From Streptomyces deccanensis (GTDB lineage Bacteria > Actinomycetota > Actinomycetes > Streptomycetales > Streptomycetaceae), in the NCBI RefSeq assembly GCF_022385335.1, contig NZ_CP092431.1, positions 372,001-436,000 of the forward strand: 64,000 nt of DNA, written 5' to 3'. Position numbers and translations under genes: made by a program. The notes under the pieces were generated by a model, which saw only the letters and a list, made by a program, of their open reading frames with translations, searched no databases and was not told the origin of the DNA. This document shows, in pieces, positions 18,501 through 27,336 of the stretch; the stretch's first letter is position 1; each line of letters begins with the position of its first letter.

Positions 18501-18691
18501 AGCGGACTGTCCTCACGGCCGTCGACGGCGAGCCCGGTGACTCTCGCTCCACGGCGGTCGTCCTCCCCGTCGGCGCGGGCCGCCGCCACGGGCAGCCCGG
18601 GAACGACGGGCGAGGCCAGACCCGCCGCGGAGACGGCGATCGTGCCCACCACCTGTCTACGGCTCAACGCCTCACTCGGGACATCGGGCAT
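15548..18691 (-). CDS. Alpha-L-rhamnosidase-like GH78 protein, Tat-exported
   Basis: A 1047-residue protein with a Tat signal (SRRQVVGT, residues 10-17, then a hydrophobic segment to about residue 40). The domain order matches GH78, but the catalytic block is DCPGREKLSY (639-648) rather than the DCPQRDERLGW form of its neighbour. Glu644 is the predicted general acid and Glu936 in TIPEDWD the predicted base. It also carries an inserted segment (about 290-370, GTLVEPVARGATTVKVSSV onward) resembling a small beta domain. It is probably an extracellular rhamnosidase acting on plant glycosides or rhamnogalacturonan side groups; the exact linkage is unknown. Confidence 0.88.
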   Translation of the reverse strand: MPDVPSEALSRRQVVGTIAVSAAGLASPVVPGLPVAAARADGEDDRRGARVTGLAVDGREDSPLGVDDPAPRLSWRVTGAHAGWTQAAYRIRAARSEKDLDRGRLLWDSGKVRSPDQTDIAWHGPAPASRERVVWQVRVWSTDGHATQWSRPGTWETGLLKRSDWGDARWIEYPGRTLDQPLPVFARAFRVSPRGGKVVRARLYLSGIGLHVAHLNGEPVTDEVLAPGNSNYQLSTEYRTYDVTRLVRTGDNTLGVELGHGTALVTRSVTNPTTGRTAPYSWWQSQTKGAGTLVEPVARGATTVKVSSVANFHVGGTVSIDTGDGGERLESRTITAIGTAGADGTGITFEPGLDAGHDSGSGVVGSGNPLARTDPSAGAAVPPRLIARLELTKADGTVETVVSDRSWRAALGPNVTANWYSGSDYDARREQPDWTAPGADLGASARRRDGTGMGWTDAGIAPPPNLTTELVWRSAEPLRIVDRIRPVAVTQARSGVWVFDFGQNFAGWPLLDLDGPLPAGTTVKLYPGESLKADGTVDQASLMGGGPARGTDLFATYTTYGDERGERWHPQFHYFGMQWLQVTGLPEDYVPTLDTVTGLQIHADVPDAGSLRTSDDRINRVHRMSRYSIMSNVMSTFTDCPGREKLSYPADYVQPFGAVHRTFGYAAYLRTTQRHLVEGQSRAGDDIGNVALKTPVYDWGYTGRFGDEINWGNGIVLVPWLAYETYGDTQTMRRHYPRMQEFLNYIRTRKAGTGADAHLVDAALADWIADENTSGRITGTWGYHQVADRMARMAALIGRDADAAEYRNLAANIKDAFNDAFYNTALGRYTAEGDRGAAGATQAAQALALDEGLVPDGERGRVLQALVELVHAHRPFGGGPHFSGGTIGLAPTVRALHEGGHDDLLWEVLQEDTRPSYGHFMAPTTANPRGLTTIPEDWDIGASKNHMILLQIEEWFHSGVVGIRQVPGGAGYRELVIDPRPVGDLTHAEGSYRTPYGVVSARWTREDGRFRLDVELPPNTTAEIRLPAPDHPARVVGSGRHTFTTRL

Positions 18692-18724
18692 GCCGAACCT
18701 CCGATCGGTTGTTCACTGTCGGTT

Positions 18725-18735
18725 TGAACGTTTCA
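18725..18735 (-). promoter_or_regulatory. Candidate LacI-type operator core upstream of the secreted rhamnosidase
   Basis: TGAAACGTTCA on the minus strand (18725-18735), about 33 bp upstream of the GH78 start at 18691. It shares the AAACGTT core with the two 16-bp operators at 22031 and 23344, so the same LacI regulator may also control this internal promoter. Confidence 0.45.
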
Positions 18736-18788
18736 TTCAGTCGGCGGAGAGAGCCGTCGGCCGCGGGGCGCGGCCGACGGCGCGTCGG

Positions 18789-20060
18789 TCAGCTGCCGGA
18801 CTTGTAGTCGGCGTCCATCTCGTCGAGGAGCTTCGCGGGCGTGGACTGTCCGCTGAAGATCTCCTGGAGGCCGCTCAGCATGGTCTGCTGGACCTTGGGG
18901 TTGGGCCAGAGCTGGTCCATGAAGGGGACCGTGCGGTCCGACTCGATGAACTCCGACAGTTCGGCGAGCGAGGGGTCCGCCGCGAAGCCGGTGTCGGACA
19001 GGGACGGCAGACCGCCCTGCTTCTTGACGAAGGTGTTCATGCCGCCCGCCGACATCACGAAGTCCACGAACTTCAGGGCCAGTTCCTCGTTCTTCGCCTT
19101 CGCGTTGACGCCGTACCCGGCGCCCGCGGCGGCGGGTACCAGGGTCTGGGCCGGGTCGTCGGTGGCCGGGAGCGCCTTGAGCGTGAACGTGCCCTTCGGG
19201 TTCTTCTGCTGGAGGAGGGCGATCACCCAGTTGCCCTGCACGATGCCGAGGGTCTTGCCGGTGGCGGCGAGCTGCTGGCTGGCCTCGTAGTTGGTGCCCA
19301 GCGGATTCTTCTGGAAGCAGCCGGTCTTCTCCATCGTCATGTACTTGTCGAGGGCGGTGGCCCACGACGACTTCGCGAAGGTGACCTCGCCGGCCTGCAT
19401 CTTCTTGTCGAAGTCCCGGTCCTCGCCGTAGACGGTGGTGGCGACCAGGGCGTACAGGACGAGCTGGGTGACCCAGTTGTCCTGGTTGCCGAGCGCGAAG
19501 GCGGGGGTGCCCTTGGCCTTGGCGGCCTTGCAGAAGGCCAGCAGGTCCTTCCAGGTGTCGGGCGCGGTGAGCCCGGCCTTCTTCAGGGCCTGCTCGTTGT
19601 AGACGGCGCCGATGCCGTTCTGTCCGAAGACCGCGTTGTAGGTCTTGCCCTCGTACTGGGCGACGGACTTCATCGCGTCCGGCAGCTTCGCCGCCCACGG
19701 CCGGTCCGACAGGTCGCGCAGATAGCCCGGCTTGGCGAGCACGTACGTGGCGGCCGGATTGCCGTTGCCGGGCCAGACCGACAGCACGTCGGGCGCGGTG
19801 CCCGAGGACAGCTGGGTGCGGATCTGTTGCTGGTACTGGTCGGCGCCGCTGGTGGTGTACCGCACCTTGACGCCCGGGTTGGCCTTCTCGAACGCCTTGA
19901 CGACGTCCTCGATCGAGCCCTGGTCGACCGAGGCGACGGTCAGCGTCTTCGAGCCGCCGGAGCCGCTCTCGGTGCCCGCCTTGGTGCCGCCGCTGCAGGC
20001 GGCGAGCACCGCCATGGACGTGACCGCGGCGACCGTGACCGGGAGTGTGCGTGTCTTCAT
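18789..20060 (-). CDS. ABC transporter sugar-binding lipoprotein (CUT1 family)
   Basis: A 423-residue extracellular binding protein, family 1. The signal peptide ends in lipobox LAAC (Cys22). The mature N-terminus KTLTVASVDQGSIEDVVKAFEKANPGVKV and the later TAPDVLSVWPG block are typical of oligosaccharide binders. It follows the two permease genes, an unusual order since the binding protein normally comes first. The ligand is presumably a rhamnose-containing oligosaccharide or glycoside, inferred from the two downstream GH78 genes. Confidence 0.92.
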   Translation of the reverse strand: MKTRTLPVTVAAVTSMAVLAACSGGTKAGTESGSGGSKTLTVASVDQGSIEDVVKAFEKANPGVKVRYTTSGADQYQQQIRTQLSSGTAPDVLSVWPGNGNPAATYVLAKPGYLRDLSDRPWAAKLPDAMKSVAQYEGKTYNAVFGQNGIGAVYNEQALKKAGLTAPDTWKDLLAFCKAAKAKGTPAFALGNQDNWVTQLVLYALVATTVYGEDRDFDKKMQAGEVTFAKSSWATALDKYMTMEKTGCFQKNPLGTNYEASQQLAATGKTLGIVQGNWVIALLQQKNPKGTFTLKALPATDDPAQTLVPAAAGAGYGVNAKAKNEELALKFVDFVMSAGGMNTFVKKQGGLPSLSDTGFAADPSLAELSEFIESDRTVPFMDQLWPNPKVQQTMLSGLQEIFSGQSTPAKLLDEMDADYKSGS

Positions 20061-20115
20061 GAGGTCCCCCTCGGGGAAAGTGCCACCGGACTTGAGGGAC
20101 GGTCGGGCGTCGGGG

Positions 20116-20937
20116 TCATCCCTTCAGCCCTCCCGCGAAGCCGTTGATGATGCTGCGCTGCAGCAGGAAGTAGACGAGCAGGACGGGCAGGATGCTGATC
20201 ACCAGCGCGGCGAAGATGAGGTTCCAGTCGGTGACGTACTGGCCGACGAAGCCCGCGATCGCGACCGGCAGCGTCTGCTGGGCGCTGCCGCTGAGGTACA
20301 GCAACGGGGTGAAGAAGTCGTTCCACACGGCGACCGTGTTGAGCACGAGGGCCGTGACGGTGATGGGTTTGAGCATCGGCAGGACCACGTACCGGAAGCT
20401 CTGCAGGGGTGTGCAGCCGTCGATCAGGGCCGCGTCCTCGAAGTCGCCGGGCAGGGCGCGCAGGAAGCCGACGTAGAGGAAGACGGTGAACGGCACCTGG
20501 AGGCCGGCGTAGAAGAGGACCAGGGCCCAGGGGGTGCCGAGCAGGCCCAGGTCGCGCATGGTCTGGTACAGCGGCAGGGAGGCGAGTTGGAAGGGGAGGG
20601 CGAGACCGAGCAGGATCGTCAGGTACGTCCCCCGGGACCAGCGGGCGGTGATCCGGGCCAGCGGGTACGCGGCGAGCGACGACACGGCCAGCACGACGAC
20701 GACGCTGCACACCGTCACCAGCAGGCTGTTGGCCAACGCCCCGCCCAGCGCTCCCTGTTGCCAGGCCTGAGTGAAGTTGTCGAGGGTGGGTGAGGTGGTC
20801 GGGCTGATCGGCGAGGAGGTGTCCGACGTGGGGCGCACGGCGAGGTTGACCAGGACGTACACCGGGAAGCCGACGAACAGGGCGGCGGCGATCATCGCCA
20901 GTTCCAGCGCCAGGGTGCGGCGGCCGTAGCGCTTCAT
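20116..20937 (-). CDS. Sugar ABC transporter permease (MalG type)
   Basis: A 273-residue CUT1 permease with six predicted helices and the EAA loop DFEDAALIDGCTPLQSFRYVVLPMLKP, which docks on the ATPase. ATG 20937 overlaps the stop of the upstream permease gene by 4 nt (ATGA), implying translational coupling. No ATPase gene exists in this operon; streptomycete CUT1 systems commonly share the multiple-sugar ATPase MsiK encoded elsewhere. Confidence 0.92.
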   Translation of the reverse strand: MKRYGRRTLALELAMIAAALFVGFPVYVLVNLAVRPTSDTSSPISPTTSPTLDNFTQAWQQGALGGALANSLLVTVCSVVVVLAVSSLAAYPLARITARWSRGTYLTILLGLALPFQLASLPLYQTMRDLGLLGTPWALVLFYAGLQVPFTVFLYVGFLRALPGDFEDAALIDGCTPLQSFRYVVLPMLKPITVTALVLNTVAVWNDFFTPLLYLSGSAQQTLPVAIAGFVGQYVTDWNLIFAALVISILPVLLVYFLLQRSIINGFAGGLKG

Positions 20938-21881
20938 GACGCGGCCCTCTCGTTGCGGGACAGGGCGGCGTACTGACCGGCCGAGACGACCGCCACGATG
21001 ATCGTGAGGACGACGGCGAGCGCGATGCTGTAGCCGAACTCGCCGAGGGTGAAGGCGTCCTTGTAGATGAGGGTCGAGATGGTGTCGGTGGCGTGGCCGG
21101 GCCCGCCGCCCGTCAACGCGTAGACCTGGTCGAAGAGTTTGATCCCGCCGATGATCGACAGCATCAGGTTGATGGTGAGGGCCGGGGCGAGCAGGGGCCG
21201 GGTCACCGACCAGAAACGGCGCACCGGGCCCGCCCCGTCCATGGACGCCGCCTCGTGGATCTCCTTGGGCACCGACTGGAGCCCGGCCAGGAAGATGACC
21301 ATGGAGTAGCCCGCGTACTGCCACACGGTTACCCCGACCACCGACCACAGGGCCAGCTCCGGGTCACCGAGCCAGTCCTGCCGCCATCCGCCGAGGCCCA
21401 CCGCACCGAACAGGCTGTTGACGGCGCCGTCCGGGCCGAGCAGGTTCCGCCAGAGGTAGGCGGTCACGATCGGGGTGATCACGGCCGGCGCGAACAGGAA
21501 CACCCGCAGGAGGTTGCGGGACTTGATGGCGGAGTTGACCCCCAGGGCCAGCAGCAGCCCCACCGCGTTCTGGACGACCGTGATCGCCACCGCGATCAGC
21601 AGTGTGTGCCAGACGGCCTGCTTGGCGTCCGGGTCGTCGAGCATCGCGGCGAAGTTGTCCAGGCCGACGAAGGAGAAGTCGGGGTCGAGCCCGTCCCAGT
21701 CGGTGAAGGCGTAGTACACGCCGCGGACGCTCGGCACGAGGACGACGAAGGCGAACAGCAGCATCGCCGGCAGGGCGAACCACCACGGCGGGGCCGTGCG
21801 CGCGGGCCGGGGCCGCGGATCCGGTGCCGCGACCGGAGGCCGGTCCTTGTCGACGAGCCGCTTGTGCGGGGCCAGAGCCAC
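20934..21881 (-). CDS. Sugar ABC transporter permease (MalF type)
   Basis: A 315-residue CUT1 permease and the first gene of the rhamnoside transport operon. Helices are preceded by a Pro/Arg-rich cytoplasmic N-terminus; the EAA loop is EIHEAASMDGAGPVRRFWSVTRPLL. The GTG start at 21881 is chosen because AAAGGGGG lies just upstream; the open frame continues 5' but crosses the operator region and is not coding. It is transcribed divergently from the LacI gene at 22232. Confidence 0.92.
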   Translation of the reverse strand: MALAPHKRLVDKDRPPVAAPDPRPRPARTAPPWWFALPAMLLFAFVVLVPSVRGVYYAFTDWDGLDPDFSFVGLDNFAAMLDDPDAKQAVWHTLLIAVAITVVQNAVGLLLALGVNSAIKSRNLLRVFLFAPAVITPIVTAYLWRNLLGPDGAVNSLFGAVGLGGWRQDWLGDPELALWSVVGVTVWQYAGYSMVIFLAGLQSVPKEIHEAASMDGAGPVRRFWSVTRPLLAPALTINLMLSIIGGIKLFDQVYALTGGGPGHATDTISTLIYKDAFTLGEFGYSIALAVVLTIIVAVVSAGQYAALSRNERAAS

Positions 21882-22028
21882 CGACGAACCCCCTTTCTTG
21901 AAACGATTCACATCACGTGTGTGCCGATCCGCCGATCCGCGCCGCGCGGGACGCGTCGGCTCTCCCGACGGTGTTCGGAGCTGACTGGAGAAGCGGCCCG
22001 CTGTCGGGCCACGAGAAAGCGCTACGGA

Positions 22029-22048
22029 TTTGGGTAACGTTTCCCAAA
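22029..22048. promoter_or_regulatory. LacI-family operator, copy 1
   Basis: TGGGTAACGTTTCCCA (22031-22046), extended by one or two matching bases on each side, is a near-perfect palindrome in the divergent region between the transport operon and the LacI gene. Exactly the same 16-mer, inverted, occurs at 23344-23359. LacI/GalR proteins typically bind such palindromes with a central CG. Confidence 0.75.
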
Positions 22049-22231
22049 GGGTGTGCCAGACCTTAAGGAGCGTCCCGCGTGACGTCAAGATGTCGCGCAC
22101 ACTGCGGCGACGTCACCGGCACGGCCGCCCGCACCTCCCGGCACTCTCGGCCCACGAGACCCGGACCCTCGTTCGACCTGCGCGTTCCGGCCTACACTCG
22201 GCCGGACGATCTCCCGAGAGGCAAGGACCGG

Positions 22232-23275
22232 ATGGAGCCGACAGCACCGCAGCGCAGGGTCACCATCGTCGACGTCGCGCGACACGCCCGGGTGTCCGTC
22301 ACCTCCGTGTCCAAGGTGCTGCGCAACGCCTACGGGGCCAGCCCCGAGATGCAGAACAAAGTGCGCCGGGCGATCGAGGAGTTGGGCTACCGGCCGCACG
22401 CGGGCGCCCGGGGCCTGCGGGGGCAGACGTACACGATCGGCGTGATGCTGCCCGACATCCGCAACCCGTTCTTCCCGGAGATCCTCGACGGCATCACCGA
22501 CTCGCTGGAGGAGACCGACTACCAGGTCTTCCTGGGGCCGGGCTGCAACGGCGAGAAGGCCGAGGCCCGGGTCACCGAGGCGATGATCGACCGCGGCATG
22601 GACGGTCTCGTGCTGGTCGCCCCGGTCTCGTCCCGCGCCCACCTGGAACACGTCGCCGGCGTGGTCCCCACCGTCGTCGTCGGCCGTCACGGCTCCTCGC
22701 CCGCCTACGACACCGTGGCCGACGACGACACCGAGGGCGCGGCCCTGGTCGTCCGGCATCTGGTCGGTCTCGGTCATCGCCGGATCGCCCACATCGAGCA
22801 CCACGAGACCGATCCGACCCGTCTCGCGGAGATGCCCAACGCCCGGCGCGCGGACGGCTACCGGCAGGCCATGCGGGTGGAGGGGCTGGAGGAGTTCATC
22901 GACGTGATCTCCACCAGCTACAGCCAGGAGGGCGGCCACCGGGCGGCGCGGGAGTTGCTGGCCCGTCCCGCCCCGGCCCGGCCCACGGCCCTCTTCGCCG
23001 GCGCGGACATCGCCGCGATGGGCGTCCTCGACGCGATGGCCGAGGCCGGTCTGTCCGTACCCGGCGACCTCTCGGTGGCCGGGTACGACAACACCACGTT
23101 CGCCGCCTACGGCCCGATCTCGCTCACCAGCGTCGACCAGCGGGGCCAGGAGATGGGCCGGAACGCGGTACGCCTCCTCCTGGAACGGATCGCCGACCGC
23201 GCCCGCCCGTCGACCAAGGTCGTCCTCTCCCCCAGGCTGGTGGCACGCCGGTCCACGGCCCGCTTCGCGGGGTGA
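22232..23275 (+). CDS. LacI-family regulator of the rhamnoside transport operon
   Basis: A 347-residue repressor: helix-turn-helix at residues 10-30 (VTIVDVARHARVSVTSVSKV) with the hinge helix after it, then a periplasmic-binding-like sensor domain (TIGVMLPDIRNPFFPEILDGI and later GDLSVAGYDNTTFA). The start at 22232 follows AAGGA; upstream in-frame starts give unrelated sequence. Two identical inverted operators bracket the gene, which suggests autoregulation, possibly by looping, and control of the divergent permease operon. The inducer is presumably rhamnose or a rhamnoside. Confidence 0.92.
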   Translation: MEPTAPQRRVTIVDVARHARVSVTSVSKVLRNAYGASPEMQNKVRRAIEELGYRPHAGARGLRGQTYTIGVMLPDIRNPFFPEILDGITDSLEETDYQVFLGPGCNGEKAEARVTEAMIDRGMDGLVLVAPVSSRAHLEHVAGVVPTVVVGRHGSSPAYDTVADDDTEGAALVVRHLVGLGHRRIAHIEHHETDPTRLAEMPNARRADGYRQAMRVEGLEEFIDVISTSYSQEGGHRAARELLARPAPARPTALFAGADIAAMGVLDAMAEAGLSVPGDLSVAGYDNTTFAAYGPISLTSVDQRGQEMGRNAVRLLLERIADRARPSTKVVLSPRLVARRSTARFAG

Positions 23276-23343
23276 CTGGGGGGGGCGTCACCGGTCCGCT
23301 GATCGCCGGTTGCCGCTCGGAGCCCGTCGCCCGTCGCCCGTCG

Positions 23344-23359
23344 TGGGAAACGTTACCCA
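23344..23359. promoter_or_regulatory. LacI-family operator, copy 2 (inverted identical)
   Basis: TGGGAAACGTTACCCA, the exact reverse complement of 22031-22046, lies 68 bp after the LacI stop and about 190 bp upstream of the MarR gene. It could serve in repression loops around the regulator or bring the MarR gene into the regulon. Confidence 0.7.
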
Positions 23360-23547
23360 ATCGTAGGGCGAAGCCGGGACGACGACAGCGGCGGCGGGAC
23401 GGGGGACGTGCGGCGGCCGCGGCCGAGCCGGGCGCCGGGTCTCCGCCGTCCTCCTCGCCCCGGCATGATCGGTACGGTGGCTGTCGGGACCGGAATCCGG
23501 ATCGGGGTCCGGATCGGGATCGGAATCGGGAGAGGGGCGGCGCGGCC

Positions 23548-24042
23548 GTGAGTGGACAAGCAGGCATCAGTACGGCGAAGGAGGCCGCCGACCACGAACT
23601 CGTCCTCGCGTTCGGGCGGCTGCAGGGGGCGGCCAACCGGCTGGAGTACATCCTCGGACGGGCACTCGAGGTCGAGTGCGGCATCAGCCATCTGATGTTC
23701 GAGGTGTTGCTGATCCTCGGGCGAGCGGGTGAGCCGGGGCTGTCCATGCGGGCCGTCGCCCAGGAGCAGGTCCTCACCACCGGCGGCGCCACCCGCCTGG
23801 TGGACCGCATGGAGGCGGCAGGGCTGGTGACCCGGGCGGAGTCCCCCGCCGACCGGCGCGGGAAGCTGGTACGGCTGACCCCGCTGGGTGAGGAGACGAC
23901 GGTGCGCGCCGCTGAGGTCCACGTCGAGAACATCAAGAAGTACTTCCTGAGCCCGCTGCCGGAGGCGGATCGCGCGCGGTTCGCGGAGGACCTGCGCATC
24001 CTCAGCCACACGGCCAGGGACGTGCTCCCCCGGCTGCCCTGA
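23548..24042 (+). CDS. MarR-family transcriptional regulator
   Basis: A 164-residue winged-helix regulator. Visible elements: LMFEVLLILGRAG (helix 2-3), the recognition segment LTTGGATRLVDRMEAAGLVTR (about residues 76-96) and the wing ESPADRRGKLVRLTPLG with the conserved Asp-Arg-Arg. GTG start at 23548. The DNA just upstream (about 23490-23535) is a run of imperfect GGATCGGG/GGAATCGGG repeats. The signal sensed is unknown; the copy of the LacI operator 190 bp upstream is the only regulatory hint. Confidence 0.88.
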   Translation: MSGQAGISTAKEAADHELVLAFGRLQGAANRLEYILGRALEVECGISHLMFEVLLILGRAGEPGLSMRAVAQEQVLTTGGATRLVDRMEAAGLVTRAESPADRRGKLVRLTPLGEETTVRAAEVHVENIKKYFLSPLPEADRARFAEDLRILSHTARDVLPRLP

Positions 24043-24073
24043 CCACTCCGGCGCGACGGCGACCCGGTATCGG

Positions 24074-25282
24074 TCAGTCGCCCTCCGCGCGGACGCGGTC
24101 CGCGATGCCCACGGTCAGTGCCTCCGCCTGGTCCTCCAGGTTCCATCTACCGTCGCGGTAGGCGTGGTTGCTGATCCAGAACACGAGGACGCCGTCGCGC
24201 AGGGACCGGCTCAGGAGCCCCAGGGACCAGTCGTTGCCGCCGTCGTGCCAGGCGAGCCGACCGGCCGGGGTGTCGCGCAGACTCCAGCCGTACCCGTACC
24301 AGTTCTCCGACTCCGGCTCCGCCGTGCGAGGCTCGAAGAGCTTGTCCCTGGCCCTCGCCGGCAGGATCTCGTCCCCGAGCAGCGCGCGGTGCCACCGGAA
24401 CATGTCGTGGGCGGTGGAGAGCATGCCGCCGTTGCCGCGCAGGTTCCAGTACGGTCCGTCGGCGGCCCAGGGATGGTCGAAGGGCCTGCCCTGGGCGCGT
24501 CCCTCGCTGTCGTACTCGACCGCGACCAGGTGCCGGGGCCGGCGGGGCAGAACGTACCCGGTCTGTTCCATCCCTGCCGGGGCGAACAGGTGCCGGGCCA
24601 GGAACCGTTCGTAGGTCTCCCCGGACGCCTCCTCGACGATCGCCGCGAGCAGGCTGTAGCCGGTGTTGGAGTAGTGGAACGCCTCGCCGGGGGCGGACCG
24701 CAGCTCGGACGACAGGGCCCCGCGCACCAACTCCTCACGCGACACGGGGTCGTAGTCGTCGCCCAGTTCCTCGACCAGACCCGAGGTGTGGGTGAGGAGG
24801 TGCTCGACCGTGATGCCGCGCTTGTCCTCGGGCACGGCCTGCCCGCGTCCGAGGAACCGGCTGATCGGATCGCTCACCCGGAGCCGGCCCATCACCTCCA
24901 GTTTCACGATCGCGGCCGCGGTGAACTGCTTGGTGATCGACATGACGTCGTACACGGTCCGGCAGCTCGCGGGCGTGCCCGCGGCGCGGTCCGCCGCTCC
25001 GAATCCCCCGCAGTGCACCAGCCGGTCGCCGCGAGCGGCGACCACGGAGCCGCCTGGCCCGGCGGGCAGCGTACGGCGGAGGAAGTCGGCGACCGACTCT
25101 CCGGTGCGGTGCCGGGGCTTCGGGGTGCGCGCCGCCGACTCCTCGGCGCCGCGTCCTTCGGCGCACCCGCCGAGCATCAGCAGGGCTGCGAAGGCGGTGC
25201 CGAGGGCCGTACGGCGGCTGCGGCCGGGGCGATCGCGATTTCGGGTGCAGTCGCGCCGGCGGCGGAACGGAGTCGTACTCAT
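24074..25282 (-). CDS. Serine hydrolase, beta-lactamase/class C-like lipoprotein
   Basis: A 402-residue member of the serine beta-lactamase/D-alanyl-D-alanine carboxypeptidase superfamily. The N-terminus is Arg-rich with a hydrophobic core and lipobox LGGC (Cys40), so it is likely anchored outside the membrane. Catalytic motifs: SITK (115-118, nucleophile Ser115 and Lys118), YSN (204-206) and HDGG (346-349) in place of KTG. These occur in esterases and D-peptidases as well as lactamases, so resistance should not be assumed. Start 25282 has GGAGG 7 nt upstream. Confidence 0.9.
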   Translation of the reverse strand: MSTTPFRRRRDCTRNRDRPGRSRRTALGTAFAALLMLGGCAEGRGAEESAARTPKPRHRTGESVADFLRRTLPAGPGGSVVAARGDRLVHCGGFGAADRAAGTPASCRTVYDVMSITKQFTAAAIVKLEVMGRLRVSDPISRFLGRGQAVPEDKRGITVEHLLTHTSGLVEELGDDYDPVSREELVRGALSSELRSAPGEAFHYSNTGYSLLAAIVEEASGETYERFLARHLFAPAGMEQTGYVLPRRPRHLVAVEYDSEGRAQGRPFDHPWAADGPYWNLRGNGGMLSTAHDMFRWHRALLGDEILPARARDKLFEPRTAEPESENWYGYGWSLRDTPAGRLAWHDGGNDWSLGLLSRSLRDGVLVFWISNHAYRDGRWNLEDQAEALTVGIADRVRAEGD

Positions 25283-25403
25283 GTGACCTCCAACATCGGG
25301 AATCCGTCCCGAGGTTGGCCATCGCTCCCGCCGCTTCTCAAGCCATGATGGTGTTCGAGCTTGTGCGAGCCCGTGTACGTCCAGGTCAACAGGGGGAACC
25401 AGG

Positions 25404-25880
<477 letters not shown>

Positions 25881-25884
25881 GCCG

Positions 25885-26853
25885 TCACTCCCCCAGGAGC
25901 CGCCGGAGCCAGCGCAGTCGGGCCTCGCGGGCGTCGACCGAGAGCGCGGCCTGCGGCACGAGGCCGTCGAAGCCGTGGAAACCGCCCGGCCACACATGCA
26001 GTTCGGCGCGTCCTCCGGCCTGCCAGATCCTGGAGGCGTACATGACGTCCTCGTCCCGGAAGGTCTCGGCGGACCCGACGTCGATGAAGGCCGGCGGGAG
26101 GTCCGAGAGGTCGACCGCGCGGGCGGGAGAGGCGTACGGCGACACGTCGTCGGTGCCGCGCGCGTCGCCCAGCAGGGCGTTCCAGCCGGTCTCGTTGGCG
26201 GTCCGGTCCCATACGCCGAGCCCGGCCATCTGGTGGGCGGACCCCGTGTCGTTGCGGTCGTCGAGCATCGGGCACATCAGCAACTGACCTATGGCGCGGG
26301 GGCCCTTGAGGTCTCGCGCGAGGAGGGCGAGGGCCGCGGCGAGTCCACCGCCTGCGCTGCCGCCGGCCAGCACGATGCGGTCCGGATCGCCGCCGATCTC
26401 CTCGGCGTGGGCCGCCGTCCACAGCAGACCCGCGTAGCAGTCCTCGACGGATGCCGGGTGCGGGTTCTCGGGAGCGAGCCGGTACTCCACCGACACCACG
26501 ACCAGGCCCAGCTCCTCGGCCCAGTCCAGCGGCAGACCCAGCCGGTTGTTGCCCACGATCATGCCGCCGGGGTGGGTGAAGTAGACGATCGGGCGGGGGC
26601 CGGGCACGGAGGTGGGCCGGCAGATGAGCAACGAGACGTCCGGCGCGCCCGGAGGGCCCGGCACGGCCCGCTCGTGGACGTCGAAGAGCCCGCCACAGCT
26701 CAGTTCGTCGTTCGACAGGAGGGGGACGTCGCCGTTGAGCCGCTCCCTCGCCGCGGGGATGTCCTCCGGGGTCGCGCTCGTCGGCACCTGGTCGCCGAGT
26801 TCCACGAGAGCGGCGGCCAGCTCCGGGTCGAAGGGCGGAGGGGGTGTGGTCAT
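25885..26853 (-). CDS. Alpha/beta hydrolase, HSL-type esterase
   Basis: A 322-residue carboxylesterase of the hormone-sensitive lipase group. The oxyanion motif is HPGG (94-97, usually HGGG), the nucleophile Ser166 lies in GGSAGGG, and Asp267 and His293 (GGFHGFDG) complete the triad. Start 26853 has an excellent AGGAGG site; an ATG 30 nt upstream is in frame but weaker. It has no signal peptide. Substrate is unknown; cytoplasmic de-esterification of imported acylated glycosides is possible given the neighbouring loci. Confidence 0.9.
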   Translation of the reverse strand: MTTPPPPFDPELAAALVELGDQVPTSATPEDIPAARERLNGDVPLLSNDELSCGGLFDVHERAVPGPPGAPDVSLLICRPTSVPGPRPIVYFTHPGGMIVGNNRLGLPLDWAEELGLVVVSVEYRLAPENPHPASVEDCYAGLLWTAAHAEEIGGDPDRIVLAGGSAGGGLAAALALLARDLKGPRAIGQLLMCPMLDDRNDTGSAHQMAGLGVWDRTANETGWNALLGDARGTDDVSPYASPARAVDLSDLPPAFIDVGSAETFRDEDVMYASRIWQAGGRAELHVWPGGFHGFDGLVPQAALSVDAREARLRWLRRLLGE

Positions 26854-27336
26854 CTGAACCTCCTGGAAGTTGATCGTCGACATGCACGCGCCCTCCGTCG
26901 GCAAGGGCACCGACATATGGCGACGGTTCGGTTCGGTTGGTGCGGAGGGGGCGGTGCCGAGGGCCGTGGCGGCGGCGTCACTCCCGGGCCCCGGAGAAGT
27001 GCGTTCCGCGCGCCGGAAACGCCGAGTGGTGGGTGGTGCGGCCCGACGCTCGTGGGCTCGTTCCCACCAGGGCCGTACGGACGTGTCCCTCCGACCGAAC
27101 AGCCGAGCACACCCCAGCCGTTCCGTTCCGTCCCGGCACGAACACCGGGCGCCGAAGCAGGACGGGCGGAACCGTAACCGCCCGCGCCGTCCACCGTCCA
27201 CCCCCTCACGGAGCGCGACGAAACCGGACCTCACCGACCACCGGAGTCGGTGCCGCCCAGTCCTCCCATCCCACCTAGGCCGACGCACACCGACGCAGGC
27301 CCCCCAACCCCGCCTTCCGCCCCCGCAAGGGCCCCC
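26854..27336. other. 483-bp spacer without a convincing gene
   Basis: Lies between the esterase start and the stop of the next LacI gene, both on the minus strand. Several short frames are open, but none has a ribosome binding site or recognisable product. It presumably holds the esterase promoter; no clear operator palindrome was found. Confidence 0.5.

Noticed and set aside
24074..25282. Beta-lactam resistance gene
   Set aside because: The SxxK, YSN and HDGG motifs are shared by esterases and D-aminopeptidases; nothing specific for lactam hydrolysis is visible.
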